Shown piece by piece: positions 25,130-34,828 of a stretch of DNA of 64,000 bases. The DNA comes from Rubrivivax sp. (GTDB taxonomy: Bacteria > Pseudomonadota > Gammaproteobacteria > Burkholderiales > Burkholderiaceae_C), in the NCBI GenBank assembly GCA_030680415.1, contig JAUXVE010000134.1:46616-110615 (forward strand), written 5' to 3'. Position 1 is the first letter of the stretch. Every line of letters starts with the position of its first letter. A program made the position numbers and the translations under genes. The notes under the pieces were generated by a model. It ran no database searches, had not been told where the DNA came from, and saw only the letters and a program-made list of their open reading frames with translations.

Positions 25130-25646
25130 GGCCGTGGAAGCGACACCGCAAATCACGCTGGCCACGGCCGACGAGCCGGTGCTGATCGCCGCCGCGCGCC
25201 AGTTGTTCCGCGAGTACGCTGAGATGCTCGGCATCGACCTGTGCTTCCAGAACTTCGAGGCCGAACTCGCCGGCCTGCCCGGCGACTATGCCGCGCCGGC
25301 CGGTGCACTGCTGGTCGCGCTGCTCGACGGCCAGCCCGCCGGCTGCGGCGCGCTGCGCCCGCTGCACGACGTCGATTACGCCAACGCCTGCGAGATGAAG
25401 CGCCTGTATGTGCCGCGCGCGTTTCGCCGTTTCGGCATCGGCCGGCTGATGGCGCAGCAGTTGATCGACCTGGCGCTGCAGGCCGGCTATTCGACGCTGC
25501 TGCTCGACACGCTGGACGACATGGAAGCGGCGCGCGGGCTGTACGCGGCGCTGGGCTTCCAGGAGATCCCGCCCTACTACTACAACCCGATCCCGGGCGC
25601 ACACTACCTCAAGGTCGATCTCGACGCACCCGGCACCCGCTGGTAG
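25122..25646 (+). CDS. GNAT-family N-acetyltransferase
   Basis: A 174-residue acetyltransferase. The acetyl-CoA-binding motif A region reads EMKRLYVPRAFRRFGIGRLM (R-x-x-G-x-G type), followed by the motif B helix and GLYAALGFQEIPPYYYNPIP, a pattern common in small-molecule GNATs. The GTG start at 25122 overlaps the end of the cytochrome b561 gene by eight bases, so the two are coupled despite no obvious functional link. Substrate is unknown. Confidence 0.85.
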   Translation: MAEAVEATPQITLATADEPVLIAAARQLFREYAEMLGIDLCFQNFEAELAGLPGDYAAPAGALLVALLDGQPAGCGALRPLHDVDYANACEMKRLYVPRAFRRFGIGRLMAQQLIDLALQAGYSTLLLDTLDDMEAARGLYAALGFQEIPPYYYNPIPGAHYLKVDLDAPGTRW

Positions 25647-25659
25647 CCAGCACCGCACG

Positions 25660-28419
25660 ATGAACCCCGCCGCGCCGCCCGGCAGCCCGGAATTCGAGGC
25701 CCTGCTGCACGCCATCCGCTTCCCCGGCGACACCGACGCGGCGGAAACGCGCGAGTGGCTCGACGCGCTGGCCACGCTGGTGCGCGAAGGAGGCGCCGAG
25801 CGTGCGCGATTCGTGCTGAGCGCATTGCAGGACGAAGCACGCCGGCACGCGCTGGCCTGGCAGCCGCAGCGCCAGACGCCCTACGTCAACACGATCTCGC
25901 TGCAGGACCAGGCCGCCTTCCCGGGCCATCTGGAGATCGAGCAGAGGCTGGCGGCGATCATGCGCTGGAACGCGCTGGCGATGGTCGTGCGCGCCAACCG
26001 GCGCCAGGGCGAACTCGGCGGCCACATCTCGAGTTACGCCTCGGCCGCGGACCTGTTCGAAGTCGGCTTCAACCACTTCTTTCGCGCCCGTGTCGACGGC
26101 CCGGGCGGCCACGGCGGCGACCTGGTGTTCTTCCAGCCGCACTCGGCGCCTGGCGTCTACGCGCGCGCCTTCCTCGAAGGCCGGCTCGGCGAAGCCGACC
26201 TCGACCACTACCGCCAGGAAGTCGCTGCCGGCGACGAACGCGCGCGCGGCGGCACGGCGCGCGGCCTGTGCTCGTACCCGCACCCCTGGCTGATGCCCGA
26301 TTTCTGGCAGTTCCCCACCGGATCGATGGGACTGGGGCCGCTGTCGGCCGTCTATCAGGCGCGCTTCATGCGCTACCTGGAACACCGCGGCCTGACGCCG
26401 GCCAGCGACCGCCGCATCTGGGGCTTCTTCGGCGACGGCGAGATGGACGAGCCCGAGTCGCTGGCCGGGCTGAGCCTGGCGGCGCGCGAGGGTCTCGACA
26501 ACCTGGTCTTCGTCGTCAACTGCAACCTGCAGCGCCTGGACGGCCCGGTGCGTGGCAATGGCCGCATCATCGACGAGCTGGAAACCGTGTTCGCCGGCGC
26601 CGGCTGGCACGTCATCAAACTGGTCTGGGGCAGCGACTGGGACGCGCTCTTTGCGCGCGACCACACGCAGGCGCTGGCGCGCGCCTTCGCGCGCACCGTC
26701 GACGGCCAGTTCCAGACCTTTTCGGCCAACGACGGCGCCTACAACCGCGCCCGGTTCTTCGGCCAAAGCCCCGAGCTCGAAGCGCTCGTCAACGCCATGA
26801 CCGACGACGAGATCGACCGCCTGCACCGCGGCGGGCACGACCTCGTGAAGATCCACGCCGCCTATGCCGCGGCGGTCGGGCACCGGGGCGCGCCGGTGGT
26901 CATCCTGGCCAAGACCATGAAGGGCTACGGCATGGGCGCCAGCGGCCAGGGCCGCATGACGACGCACCAGCAGAAGACGCTCGAAGGCCCCGACCTGCTG
27001 GACTTCGTGCGCCGCTTCCGGCTGCCGATGAGCGACGACGATGCGCTGGTGCAGCGTTTCTTCCGCCCCGCCGACGACAGCCCCGAGATGCGCCACCTGC
27101 GCCGGCGCCGCGCCGCGCTGGGCGGCCCGCTGCCGGCACGGCAGACCGACGCACCGGGCCTGCCGGTGCCGGCGGCGGCGGCCTTCGGCGCCTTCGCGCT
27201 GCAGGCCGGCGGCAAGGAGATGAGCACCACGATGGCCTTCGTGCGGCTGCTCGCCAACCTGCTCAAGGTGCCGGAACTCGGGCCGCGCATCGTGCCCATC
27301 GTCGCCGACGAAGCACGCACCTTCGGCATGGCCAGCCTGTTCCGCCAGGTCGGCATCTACGCCCCCGAGGGCCAGCGCTACGAGCCCGAGGACGCCGCCA
27401 GCCTGATGAGCTACCGCGAGGCGCGCGACGGCCAGATCCTCGAAGAAGGCATCACCGAAGCCGGCGCGCTGGCGTCGTGGACGGCGGCGGCCACCAGCTA
27501 CAGCACGCACGGGCTGACGATGCTGCCGTTCTACATCTACTACTCGATGTTCGGCTTCCAGCGCGTCGGCGACCTGATCTGGGCCGCCGCCGACCAACGC
27601 TCGCGCGGCTTCCTGCTCGGCGCCACCGCGGGCCGCACGACGCTGGGCGGCGAAGGCCTGCAGCACCAGGACGGCCACAGCCACCTGGTGGCCACCACGG
27701 TGCCCAACTGCGTGGCCTGGGACCCGGCCTTTGCGTACGAACTGGCGCTCATCGTGCACCACGGCATGCGGCGCATGCTGGCGCTGCGGCACGACGTCTT
27801 CTTCTACATCACGGTGATGAACCAGAACCACGCCCAGCCCTCGCTGCCCGAGGGCGCGGAAGAAGGCGTGCTGCGCGGTTTGTACCGGCTGCCCCTGCCC
27901 CCGGATGCGTCGGCGGCAACGGCGGCGCGCTGCACGCTGGTGGGTAGCGGCGCGATCCTGCACGAAGCCCTCACTGCGGCACGGTGGCTCGCCGAACACT
28001 GGCAGGTGCAGGCCGAGGTCTGCAGCGCGACCAGCTTCAGCGAGCTGGCGCGCGAAGGCCAGGCGCTCGAACGCACGCGCGTGCTCGGTGGCGCGGCGGC
28101 CGCCCTGCCATGGGCCACGCAGGTGCTGCAGGCCACGCACGGTCCCATCGTCGCGGCCACCGACTATGTACGCGCGGTGCCCGAGCAACTGCGCGCCTGG
28201 GTGCCGGCAGGCCGCCGCTACGTCACGCTCGGCACCGACGGTTTCGGGCGCAGCGACAGCCGCGCGCAGTTGCGCGAATTTTTCGAAGTGAGCCCGCGCC
28301 ATATCGTCCTGCGTGCCTTGCAGGCGCTGGCCGACGATGGCGAGGTCGACACCACCATGCCCGCTGCGGCACGCGCCCGCTATGGCCTGGCCACGGGGCC
28401 CGACCCCTGGTCGGTCTGA
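25660..28419 (+). CDS. Pyruvate dehydrogenase E1 component (homodimeric type), solo copy
   Basis: A 919-residue thiamine-diphosphate enzyme of the AceE type that decarboxylates pyruvate and reductively acetylates the E2 lipoyl group. Visible landmarks are YVNTISLQDQAAFPGHLEIE, GGHISSYASAADLFEVGFNHFF in part, the ThDP motif GDGEMDEPE with NCNLQRLDGP, the transketolase-like domain AFVRLLANLL, and the C-terminal region VAATDYVRAVPEQLR. E. coli AceE is 887 residues. No E2 or E3 gene is next to it, unlike a standard aceEF operon, so this may be a second E1 copy or work with an E2 encoded elsewhere. It starts 13 bases after the GNAT gene. Confidence 0.9.
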   Translation: MNPAAPPGSPEFEALLHAIRFPGDTDAAETREWLDALATLVREGGAERARFVLSALQDEARRHALAWQPQRQTPYVNTISLQDQAAFPGHLEIEQRLAAIMRWNALAMVVRANRRQGELGGHISSYASAADLFEVGFNHFFRARVDGPGGHGGDLVFFQPHSAPGVYARAFLEGRLGEADLDHYRQEVAAGDERARGGTARGLCSYPHPWLMPDFWQFPTGSMGLGPLSAVYQARFMRYLEHRGLTPASDRRIWGFFGDGEMDEPESLAGLSLAAREGLDNLVFVVNCNLQRLDGPVRGNGRIIDELETVFAGAGWHVIKLVWGSDWDALFARDHTQALARAFARTVDGQFQTFSANDGAYNRARFFGQSPELEALVNAMTDDEIDRLHRGGHDLVKIHAAYAAAVGHRGAPVVILAKTMKGYGMGASGQGRMTTHQQKTLEGPDLLDFVRRFRLPMSDDDALVQRFFRPADDSPEMRHLRRRRAALGGPLPARQTDAPGLPVPAAAAFGAFALQAGGKEMSTTMAFVRLLANLLKVPELGPRIVPIVADEARTFGMASLFRQVGIYAPEGQRYEPEDAASLMSYREARDGQILEEGITEAGALASWTAAATSYSTHGLTMLPFYIYYSMFGFQRVGDLIWAAADQRSRGFLLGATAGRTTLGGEGLQHQDGHSHLVATTVPNCVAWDPAFAYELALIVHHGMRRMLALRHDVFFYITVMNQNHAQPSLPEGAEEGVLRGLYRLPLPPDASAATAARCTLVGSGAILHEALTAARWLAEHWQVQAEVCSATSFSELAREGQALERTRVLGGAAAALPWATQVLQATHGPIVAATDYVRAVPEQLRAWVPAGRRYVTLGTDGFGRSDSRAQLREFFEVSPRHIVLRALQALADDGEVDTTMPAAARARYGLATGPDPWSV

Positions 28420-28450
28420 AGGGGGCCGCGCTTGCGGCATCATCCGGGAC

Positions 28451-29314
28451 ATGACGCCCAAACCCATTGAACTCCGTGCCGGCGAACTGCGCCTGGCCCT
28501 GCGTCCCGATCTCGGCGGTGCCATCGCCGGCTTGTGGCTGTCCGGGCCGCACGGTGAACAGGCCGTACTGCGCAGCACCGAGGCCGCCGACCTGGCGTCG
28601 TCGCGGCTGGCTGGCTGCTATCCGCTGGCGCCGTACTCGAACCGCCTGGGCTACCGGCGTTTCCGCTGGCTGGGGCACGACCACACCACCGCGCCCAACT
28701 TCGACGACAGCCCGCATTCGGTGCACGGCGTGGCCTGGCAGCGCGCCTGGGAGGTGCTGGCCACGCGCGAGCACGAGGCCGAGTTGCGCTACCAACACGC
28801 CGGCGACGCCCACTGGCCGTTCGCCTTCGAGCTGCGCCAGCGTTACGTGTTGACGCCAGCGGCACTGGAAGTGCACCTGGCGTTCACCAACCACGCCGCG
28901 CAACCGCAGCCGGTGGGGCTGGGCTGGCACCCGTACTTCCCCAAGCGCACGCGCAGCCGGCTGCACGTCGAGCTCACCGACCGCTGGGAAAACGACCCCA
29001 GCGGGCTGCCGACGCGGCGCGTGCCGCAACCCGGCATCGACGGCGACGTGGCGCACCTGGACTTCGATCACTGTTTCGAGGGCTGGCGCGGCGCCGCGCG
29101 CATCCGCGACGAGAAGCTGTCGCTGCGGCTGACGTCGTCGCTGCCCTATCTGGTCGTTTACACGACCGACACCAAGCCCTACTACTGCGTCGAGCCGGTG
29201 AGCCACGTCAGCAACGCCATCCACATGGCCGACCCGGCGGCGCACGGCCTGCGCTCCCTGGCCGCGAAGGTGACCTTCGACGCCTGGATGAAGATCGAGG
29301 TCGATCACGCATGA
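28451..29314 (+). CDS. Aldose 1-epimerase (mutarotase family)
   Basis: A 287-residue cytosolic enzyme that interconverts alpha and beta anomers of sugars. Family segments are LAPYSNRLGYRRFRW, the substrate His in HSVHGVAWQRAWEV, a second His in GLGWHPYFPK and the catalytic Glu in YYCVEPVSHVSNAIH. Start ATG 28451 begins the first strand directly. It is followed with an ATGA overlap by a gluconolactonase-like gene, so the two form a sugar-oxidation pair. Confidence 0.9.
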   Translation: MTPKPIELRAGELRLALRPDLGGAIAGLWLSGPHGEQAVLRSTEAADLASSRLAGCYPLAPYSNRLGYRRFRWLGHDHTTAPNFDDSPHSVHGVAWQRAWEVLATREHEAELRYQHAGDAHWPFAFELRQRYVLTPAALEVHLAFTNHAAQPQPVGLGWHPYFPKRTRSRLHVELTDRWENDPSGLPTRRVPQPGIDGDVAHLDFDHCFEGWRGAARIRDEKLSLRLTSSLPYLVVYTTDTKPYYCVEPVSHVSNAIHMADPAAHGLRSLAAKVTFDAWMKIEVDHA

Positions 29315-30216
29315 CCGGGGGCGCCGCCGTCACGGCGCTGCCCGTGCCGCCGGCGCTGCTCGGCGAGTCACCGCTGTGGCACCCCGACGAGGCAGCGCTG
29401 TACTGGTGCGACATCCCCGGCCGCGCGCTGCACCGCTGGACGCCGGCCGGCGCCAGGCACAGCACCTGGGCGCTGGAGTCCGAACCCGGCTGCATCGCGC
29501 CGCTGCCCGGCGGCGAGTTGCTGGTGGCGATGCGCGACGGCCTGTGGCGCTTCGACCCGGCCAGCGGGCGGCGCCACCGCCTGGCGCCAGCACCCTACGA
29601 CGCGAAGGTAGAGCGCTTCAACGATGGCAAGGCCGACGCGCGGGGCCGCTTCTGGGTGGGCACGATCTACGAGCCGCGCACGGCGCCGCATGCGGCGCTG
29701 TACCGCTGGTCGGCGGGGCGCCTGCAGCGCATGGCCGGCGACGTCACCGTCAGCAACGGCCTGGCCTTCAGCCCCGACGGCCGCACCATGTACTGGAGCG
29801 ACACCACCTCGCACCGCATCTACGCGCTGGACTTCGACGGCAGCGACGGCACGCTGTCGCGGCAGCGCGTGCTGGCCGAGTTCCCGCTCAAGGCGCCGGG
29901 GCAGGACCTCGCCGGGTATGGCGGCAGACCCGACGGCGCCGCGGTGGACGTCGAGGGCGCCTACTGGGTGGCGATGTACGAGGGCCAGCGCCTGCTGCGC
30001 CTGTCCCCGGCCGGTGAAGTGCTTCGGGAAGTACCTTTGCCGGTGCGCTGCCCCACCATGCCCTGCTTCGGTGGCGCCGACCTGCGCACGCTGTTCATCA
30101 CCACCGCGCGCCACCAGCGGCCGGCGGCAGAACTCGCCGCGCAGCCGCTGGCCGGCTGCGTGTTGACGATGGCGGTGGACGTGCCCGGCCTGCCGGTGAA
30201 CTTCGCCTGCGGCTGA
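29311..30216 (+). CDS. SMP-30/gluconolactonase family sugar lactonase
   Basis: A 301-residue six-bladed propeller lactonase. Metal-site residues are visible: Glu in LLGESPLWHPDE, Asn and Asp in ERFNDGKADARGRFWVGT, Asn in VTVSNGLAFSPDGRTMYW and Asp in PDGAAVDVEGAYWVAM. It hydrolyses aldonolactones formed by sugar dehydrogenases. It is coupled to the epimerase by a four-base overlap and followed four bases later by glpD. The substrate may be an L-arabinono-, galactono- or gluconolactone; sequence does not decide. Confidence 0.9.
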   Translation: MTGGAAVTALPVPPALLGESPLWHPDEAALYWCDIPGRALHRWTPAGARHSTWALESEPGCIAPLPGGELLVAMRDGLWRFDPASGRRHRLAPAPYDAKVERFNDGKADARGRFWVGTIYEPRTAPHAALYRWSAGRLQRMAGDVTVSNGLAFSPDGRTMYWSDTTSHRIYALDFDGSDGTLSRQRVLAEFPLKAPGQDLAGYGGRPDGAAVDVEGAYWVAMYEGQRLLRLSPAGEVLREVPLPVRCPTMPCFGGADLRTLFITTARHQRPAAELAAQPLAGCVLTMAVDVPGLPVNFACG

Positions 30217-30220
30217 AGTC

Positions 30221-31819
30221 GTGAGCCTGGCCCTCGACCGCGCCACCTTGCTGCAGCGGCTGCGCCAGCCGCGCGAGTGGGACCTGGCCGTCGTCGGCGG
30301 CGGCGCCACCGGCCTGGGCGTGGCGCTGGACGCCGCGGTGCGCGGCTTCAGCGTCGTGCTGGTGGAGTCGCACGACTTCGCGCACGGCACTTCGTCGCGC
30401 GCCACCAAGCTGGCGCACGGCGGCGTGCGCTACCTGGCGCAGGGCAACATCGGCCTCGTGCGCGAGACGCTGCACGAGCGCTCGGCGATCCTGGCCAACG
30501 CGCCGCACGTCGCGCAGCGCTTGCCTTTCGTGATGCCCGGCTACCACTGGTGGGAGCGTGGCCTCTACGGCATCGGCCTGAAGGCCTACGACGCCCTGGC
30601 CGGCCGCCAGGGCCTGGGCGGCACCGAGTGGCTGAGCACGCGCCGCACGCTCGAGCTGCTGCCCGGCGTGCAGCCGCGCGGCTTGTGGGGCGGCGTGCGT
30701 TACTGGGACGGCCAGTTCGACGACGCGCGGTTCGCGCTGCTGCTGGCGCGCACGGCAGCGGCGCGCGGCGCGCTGCTGCTCAACCACTGCGGCGTGACCG
30801 CGCTGCTGCGTGAAGGCGAAGCCGGCGGCAAGCAGGTGCGCGGCCTGACCGTGCGCGACACCGAAAGCGGCGCCGAGACCACGGTGCGCGCGCGTTGCGT
30901 CGTCAACGCCACCGGCGTCTGGGTCGACGCCGTGCGCGACATGGACCGCGACGAAGGCGCGCCGCCGCGCGCGCCGATGGTGGCGCCGAGCCAGGGCGTG
31001 CACCTCGTCGTCGACCGCCGCTTCCTGCCCGGCAGCCACGCCCTGCTGGTGCCCAGGACCGATGACGGCCGCGTCATGTTCGCCGTGCCCTGGTTCGGCA
31101 AGACCCTCCTCGGCACCACCGACACGCCGCGCCACGATCTCGCGCGCGAGCCGGCACCGTTTGCCGAGGAGGTGGCCTTCATCCTGCAGGAGGCCGCACG
31201 GTACCTGGTGCACGCGCCACAGCGCAGCGACGTGCGCTCGGTGTGGGTGGGGCTGCGGCCGCTGGTCAAGCCGGCGGGCGAGGACGGTGAGAACACGAAG
31301 GCGATCTCGCGCGAGCACACCATCATCGTCGGCCGCTCGGGGCTGATCACGGTCACCGGCGGCAAGTGGACCACCTACCGCTCGATGGCCGAGGACGTGC
31401 TGGACCGCGCCATGTCGCGTGGCCTGCTGGCGCGCCGGCCAGGGGGCGTGACGGCACGGCTGCCGCTGGTCGGCGCGGCGCCCGGGCGCCCGCTGGCCGA
31501 GCCGCCGGGCGAACACCTCTACGGCAGCGAAGCGGCGCTGCTGCGCACGCTGCCGGGGGCGCAGCGCTGGTTGTGGCGCGACGCCGAATCGGGCCAGGGC
31601 GGCCTGAGCGAGGCGATGGTGCGTTTCGCCGCGCGCTACGAGATGGCGCGCGATGTCGAGGACGTGCTGGCACGGCGCTGCCGGCTGCTGTTCCTGGACG
31701 CCGCCGAAGCGGCACGACAGGCCGACGCGGTGGCGGCCATCCTGGCCGAGGAGCTGGGCCACGAGGTCGACACCAGCGCCTTCAAGGCGCTGGCTGCGGC
31801 CTACCAGCGGCTGCCGTAG
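30221..31819 (+). CDS. glpD: Aerobic glycerol-3-phosphate dehydrogenase
   Basis: A 532-residue membrane-associated FAD enzyme that oxidises sn-glycerol 3-phosphate to dihydroxyacetone phosphate and feeds the quinone pool. The FAD fold opens DLAVVGGGATGLGVALDAA, followed by the DAO-family HGTSSRATKLAHGGVRYL, KTLLGTTDTPRHD and GLITVTGGKWTTYRSMA segments. A C-terminal helical domain completes the usual GlpD layout. GTG at 30221 is the only sensible start, four bases after the lactonase stop. No glpK or glpF lies nearby. Confidence 0.94.
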   Translation: MSLALDRATLLQRLRQPREWDLAVVGGGATGLGVALDAAVRGFSVVLVESHDFAHGTSSRATKLAHGGVRYLAQGNIGLVRETLHERSAILANAPHVAQRLPFVMPGYHWWERGLYGIGLKAYDALAGRQGLGGTEWLSTRRTLELLPGVQPRGLWGGVRYWDGQFDDARFALLLARTAAARGALLLNHCGVTALLREGEAGGKQVRGLTVRDTESGAETTVRARCVVNATGVWVDAVRDMDRDEGAPPRAPMVAPSQGVHLVVDRRFLPGSHALLVPRTDDGRVMFAVPWFGKTLLGTTDTPRHDLAREPAPFAEEVAFILQEAARYLVHAPQRSDVRSVWVGLRPLVKPAGEDGENTKAISREHTIIVGRSGLITVTGGKWTTYRSMAEDVLDRAMSRGLLARRPGGVTARLPLVGAAPGRPLAEPPGEHLYGSEAALLRTLPGAQRWLWRDAESGQGGLSEAMVRFAARYEMARDVEDVLARRCRLLFLDAAEAARQADAVAAILAEELGHEVDTSAFKALAAAYQRLP

Positions 31820-31838
31820 CCGCACGCCGCGGCGGCGT

Positions 31839-32444
31839 TCACATCGACGAGTACTTGACCGAACAGCCGTAGGCCCGCGTCGACGGCGCTCTCACCGGCT
31901 TGCCCGCCAGTGACTCTGCCAGCGCCACTTTCACGTGGTTGATGGCACCGGCGATGTCGCCCACGTTGGCGCTGGGCTTGTCGTCGATGGCGCCGGCGTA
32001 CACCAGCGTGCCGGCGGGGTCGACGATGTACATGTGCGGTGTCGTGCGCGCGCCGTAGGCGCGGCCGACCTTGCCGTCGCTGTCCATCAGCGTGGCGCTG
32101 GCGGCGGCCTTGTGGCTCTGCATCCATTGCGCCATGGCAGCCGGGGTCTTGTAGTCGCTGGCGTCGGGCGCCGTCGAATTGACTGCCAGCCAGACCACGC
32201 CCTGGGCCGTGGCGTCCTTCTGCGTGCCCTGCATGTTGGCGCTGTCGTAGTGCTTGCGCACGTAAGGGCAGCCGGGGTTGACCCACTCCAGCACGACGTG
32301 TTTGCCCCTGTGTTCGGCCAGCGAGACGGTCTTGCCGGCGGCATCGACGGCGGTAAAGGCAGGCGCCGGCTGGCCCACGGTGGCGGCGGCGAGCGCCGAG
32401 CCGGCGCTCAACGCGAGGGCGGTGGCGAAGAGGAACGGCTTCAT
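31839..32444 (-). CDS. Periplasmic redoxin (peroxiredoxin/thioredoxin-like)
   Basis: A 201-residue secreted thioredoxin-fold protein. Signal peptide MKPFLFATALALSAGSALAA precedes the AhpC/TSA-type fold (VGQPAPAFTAVDAAGKTVSL). The active-site loop is WVNPGCPYVRKHY with a single Cys (C59) and no CxxC. A second Cys (C194) sits in the C-terminal GCSVKY, so an intramolecular C59-C194 disulfide is possible. It lies 30 bases downstream of dsbD on the same strand, which suggests DsbD reduces it. Confidence 0.85.
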   Translation of the reverse strand: MKPFLFATALALSAGSALAAATVGQPAPAFTAVDAAGKTVSLAEHRGKHVVLEWVNPGCPYVRKHYDSANMQGTQKDATAQGVVWLAVNSTAPDASDYKTPAAMAQWMQSHKAAASATLMDSDGKVGRAYGARTTPHMYIVDPAGTLVYAGAIDDKPSANVGDIAGAINHVKVALAESLAGKPVRAPSTRAYGCSVKYSSM

Positions 32445-32474
32445 CGTCAGGCTCCTGGTGGCGTGGAGGGGTGC

Positions 32475-34601
32475 TCAGGTGGAAGGCAGCGCGGCCAGCG
32501 CAGCGCGGACTTCGTCGACACTCAAAATTTCGCTCAACAGCTGTGGCCATGCACGGCCCGGGGCATACAGCGCATAGACCGGCACGCCGTTGCGCCCCAG
32601 CCGCGCCAGTTCGGCGGTGATGGCCGCGTCGCGCCGCGTCCAGTCGGCGCGCAGCAGCAGCACGCGCCTGTCGGCAAACGCGGCCTGCACCTCGGGCCGG
32701 GCGAGCGTGGTGCGCTTGTTGAACTGGCAGGTCACGCACCAGGCGGCGGTGAAGTCCACGAACACCGGCTGGCCGGCGGCCTGCGCCTGCGCCACGCGCT
32801 CGACCGACCAGGCTTGCCAGGCCTCGCCTGCGCCCGGCACCCGGGCCGCCGCCTCCTGGCGCAGCGCCGGCAGGGCCCAGAACAGCGCCGCGGCCATCAG
32901 CACCAGCGACGCGGCGCCGAAGCCGCCGCGCGCGCGCGGCCCCAGCGTCGGCGAGCCCAGCGCCCAGGCCACGAAGGCCAGTGCCAGCAGCAGCGCCAGC
33001 ACCGCCGCGACGCCGTCGATGCCGACCTGCTGTCCCAGCACCCAGACCAGCCAGACCACGGTGGCGAACATCGGGAACGCCATCAGCGTCCTGAAGTGCG
33101 CCATCCACGCCCCCGGCCGCGGCAGCAGACGCGCCAGCGCCGGCGACACGCTGGCCGCCAGATACGGCAATGCCATGCCCAGGCCGAGGGTGGCAAACAC
33201 CGCCAGCGCCTGCGCCGCCGGCAGCGTCATGGCCAAGCCCAGCGAGGCCCCCATGAAGGGGGCGGTGCACGGCGAGGCCACCGCCACCGCCAGCACGCCG
33301 GTGAGCAGCGAATCGACCATCGGATGCTGCGCCCGCACCGCAGCCAGCGAACTCGGCAGCACCGAACCGAACTCGAACACGCCGGCCAGGTTGAGCCCGA
33401 TCAGCGTGAACAGTGCGGCCAGCGTGGCCACCACGACCGGCGACTGCAGCTGGAAGCCCCAGCCGAGCTGCTCGCCTCCGGCGCGCAGCGCCAGCAACAG
33501 CGCCGCCAGCGCCACGAACGACAGCACGACGCCCGCGGTGTAGGCCAGGCCGCCGGCCAGCAGCGCGCGGCGGTCGTCGCCGTGGGCGGCAAAACCGAGC
33601 ACCTTGAGCGACAGCACGGGGAAGACGCAGGGCATCAGGTTGAGCAGCGCACCGCCGACCAGCGCGAACACCAGCGCCAGCGCCAGGCCGATGGGCGGCG
33701 TGGCCGGCGCCGCGGCCACCAATGCTGTCGTGGCCGCAGCTGGCGCCGTCAGCGCTGTCGGCGCGGCGGCGACGGCCGGCCACGGCGTCGTCACCGCCAC
33801 CTGGACCAGCAGCCCAGCGGGCTGCCCGGGCGCGGTCAGCACGGCCGGCAGGGCCTGCGGCGCTGCGCTGCGCTGCGGGTCGAGCGGCACGCGGGCGCTC
33901 CATTCGCCATCCTGCCAGGTGCTCGGCGGCTGGGCGGCGTTGTCGATGACGCCCGTGGTTTCGGGGAAGAAGGTGAGCGAGCGGCCCTGCCAGCCCGTGG
34001 GCAGCCCGGCCACGCGCACCACCAGCGCACCGTCTTCCACCGCGGCCGTTGCGCGCGCGCCCGGCAGCGGCTGCGGCAAGGCCGCGCGCGCCGCGGCAAA
34101 CAGCGCGCCGTGGCCAGCGGTGGCGGCCCGCGCCGGCAACTCGAGCACGAACTCGCCGTCTTCGGGAATGCAGATGTCCTTGCACACCAGCCAGGAGGCG
34201 TTCAGCTTGACGCTGAGCTTGTCGGCGTTGAAGTCCGGCGGCACGGTCACGGCCACCGGCAGCAGCAGCGTGCCTTCGTAGCCGTAGTTCATCAGCGGCC
34301 CGATCGGCAGCTTGCCCGGCGTCGGCCATTCGATGTCGCCTGCAGAAACGCCCGCGGGCAGCGTCCACTCCAGCGTCGTCGGCAGGCCGGAATCGCCCGG
34401 GTTCTTCCAGTAGGTGTGCCAGTGCGGCTGGTGCTCGATCTTCAGCCCCAGCCACAAGGGCTGGCCGGCGGCCACGCCTTGCGGCGCATGCGCCACCAGT
34501 TCGGCACGCACCTGCGGCGTGGTGACGACCGCGCCTGGCGCCGCCGCAGCCAGCAGGGGGGCGACGAGCAGGGCCGCCAGGAGCAGTTTGAAGTGGTTCA
34601 T
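32475..34601 (-). CDS. dsbD: Thiol:disulfide interchange protein DsbD (ScsB-like)
   Basis: A 708-residue inner membrane protein that carries reducing power from cytosolic thioredoxin to periplasmic targets. All three redox parts are visible. The N-terminal periplasmic domain has a Cys pair in VCKDICIPEDGEF. The membrane domain of about eight helices carries one Cys in NLMPCVFPVLSLK and another in SPCTAPFMGASLG. The C-terminal thioredoxin domain has AAWCVTCQFNKRT. Start M at 34601 opens a signal peptide (FKLLLAALLVAPLLAAAA). It precedes the redoxin gene, its likely client. Confidence 0.92.
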   Translation of the reverse strand: MNHFKLLLAALLVAPLLAAAAPGAVVTTPQVRAELVAHAPQGVAAGQPLWLGLKIEHQPHWHTYWKNPGDSGLPTTLEWTLPAGVSAGDIEWPTPGKLPIGPLMNYGYEGTLLLPVAVTVPPDFNADKLSVKLNASWLVCKDICIPEDGEFVLELPARAATAGHGALFAAARAALPQPLPGARATAAVEDGALVVRVAGLPTGWQGRSLTFFPETTGVIDNAAQPPSTWQDGEWSARVPLDPQRSAAPQALPAVLTAPGQPAGLLVQVAVTTPWPAVAAAPTALTAPAAATTALVAAAPATPPIGLALALVFALVGGALLNLMPCVFPVLSLKVLGFAAHGDDRRALLAGGLAYTAGVVLSFVALAALLLALRAGGEQLGWGFQLQSPVVVATLAALFTLIGLNLAGVFEFGSVLPSSLAAVRAQHPMVDSLLTGVLAVAVASPCTAPFMGASLGLAMTLPAAQALAVFATLGLGMALPYLAASVSPALARLLPRPGAWMAHFRTLMAFPMFATVVWLVWVLGQQVGIDGVAAVLALLLALAFVAWALGSPTLGPRARGGFGAASLVLMAAALFWALPALRQEAAARVPGAGEAWQAWSVERVAQAQAAGQPVFVDFTAAWCVTCQFNKRTTLARPEVQAAFADRRVLLLRADWTRRDAAITAELARLGRNGVPVYALYAPGRAWPQLLSEILSVDEVRAALAALPST

Positions 34602-34828
34602 GCAGCGCGTTGGAAGGGGTTTGGGGGCGCAGGTTCCGCGCCGGGGCTCATTGTGCGTCGCCGCGCCTGGGCAGCGTGCGCGTTTCCCCGATGGCCATGA
34701 GGAAGAAGGCGTCGTCGGGCACGCCCCGGGGTCTGCCGCGCCCGCGCCGCCGGTCGCCTGCCGCGGCTGCGCGGTGACCGACAAGACCGATCGGCACGCC
34801 TGGTCATCGGGAGCTGCGGGCTTCTTCG

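Noticed and set aside
25609..28578. 989-codon minus-strand frame opposite the pyruvate dehydrogenase gene
   Set aside because: Shadow frame favoured by GC-rich codons. The plus strand carries the ThDP motif and the conserved E1 sequence.
31935..34700. 921-codon plus-strand frame opposite dsbD and the redoxin gene
   Set aside because: Shadow frame. The minus strand has signal peptides, WCVTC and membrane helices.
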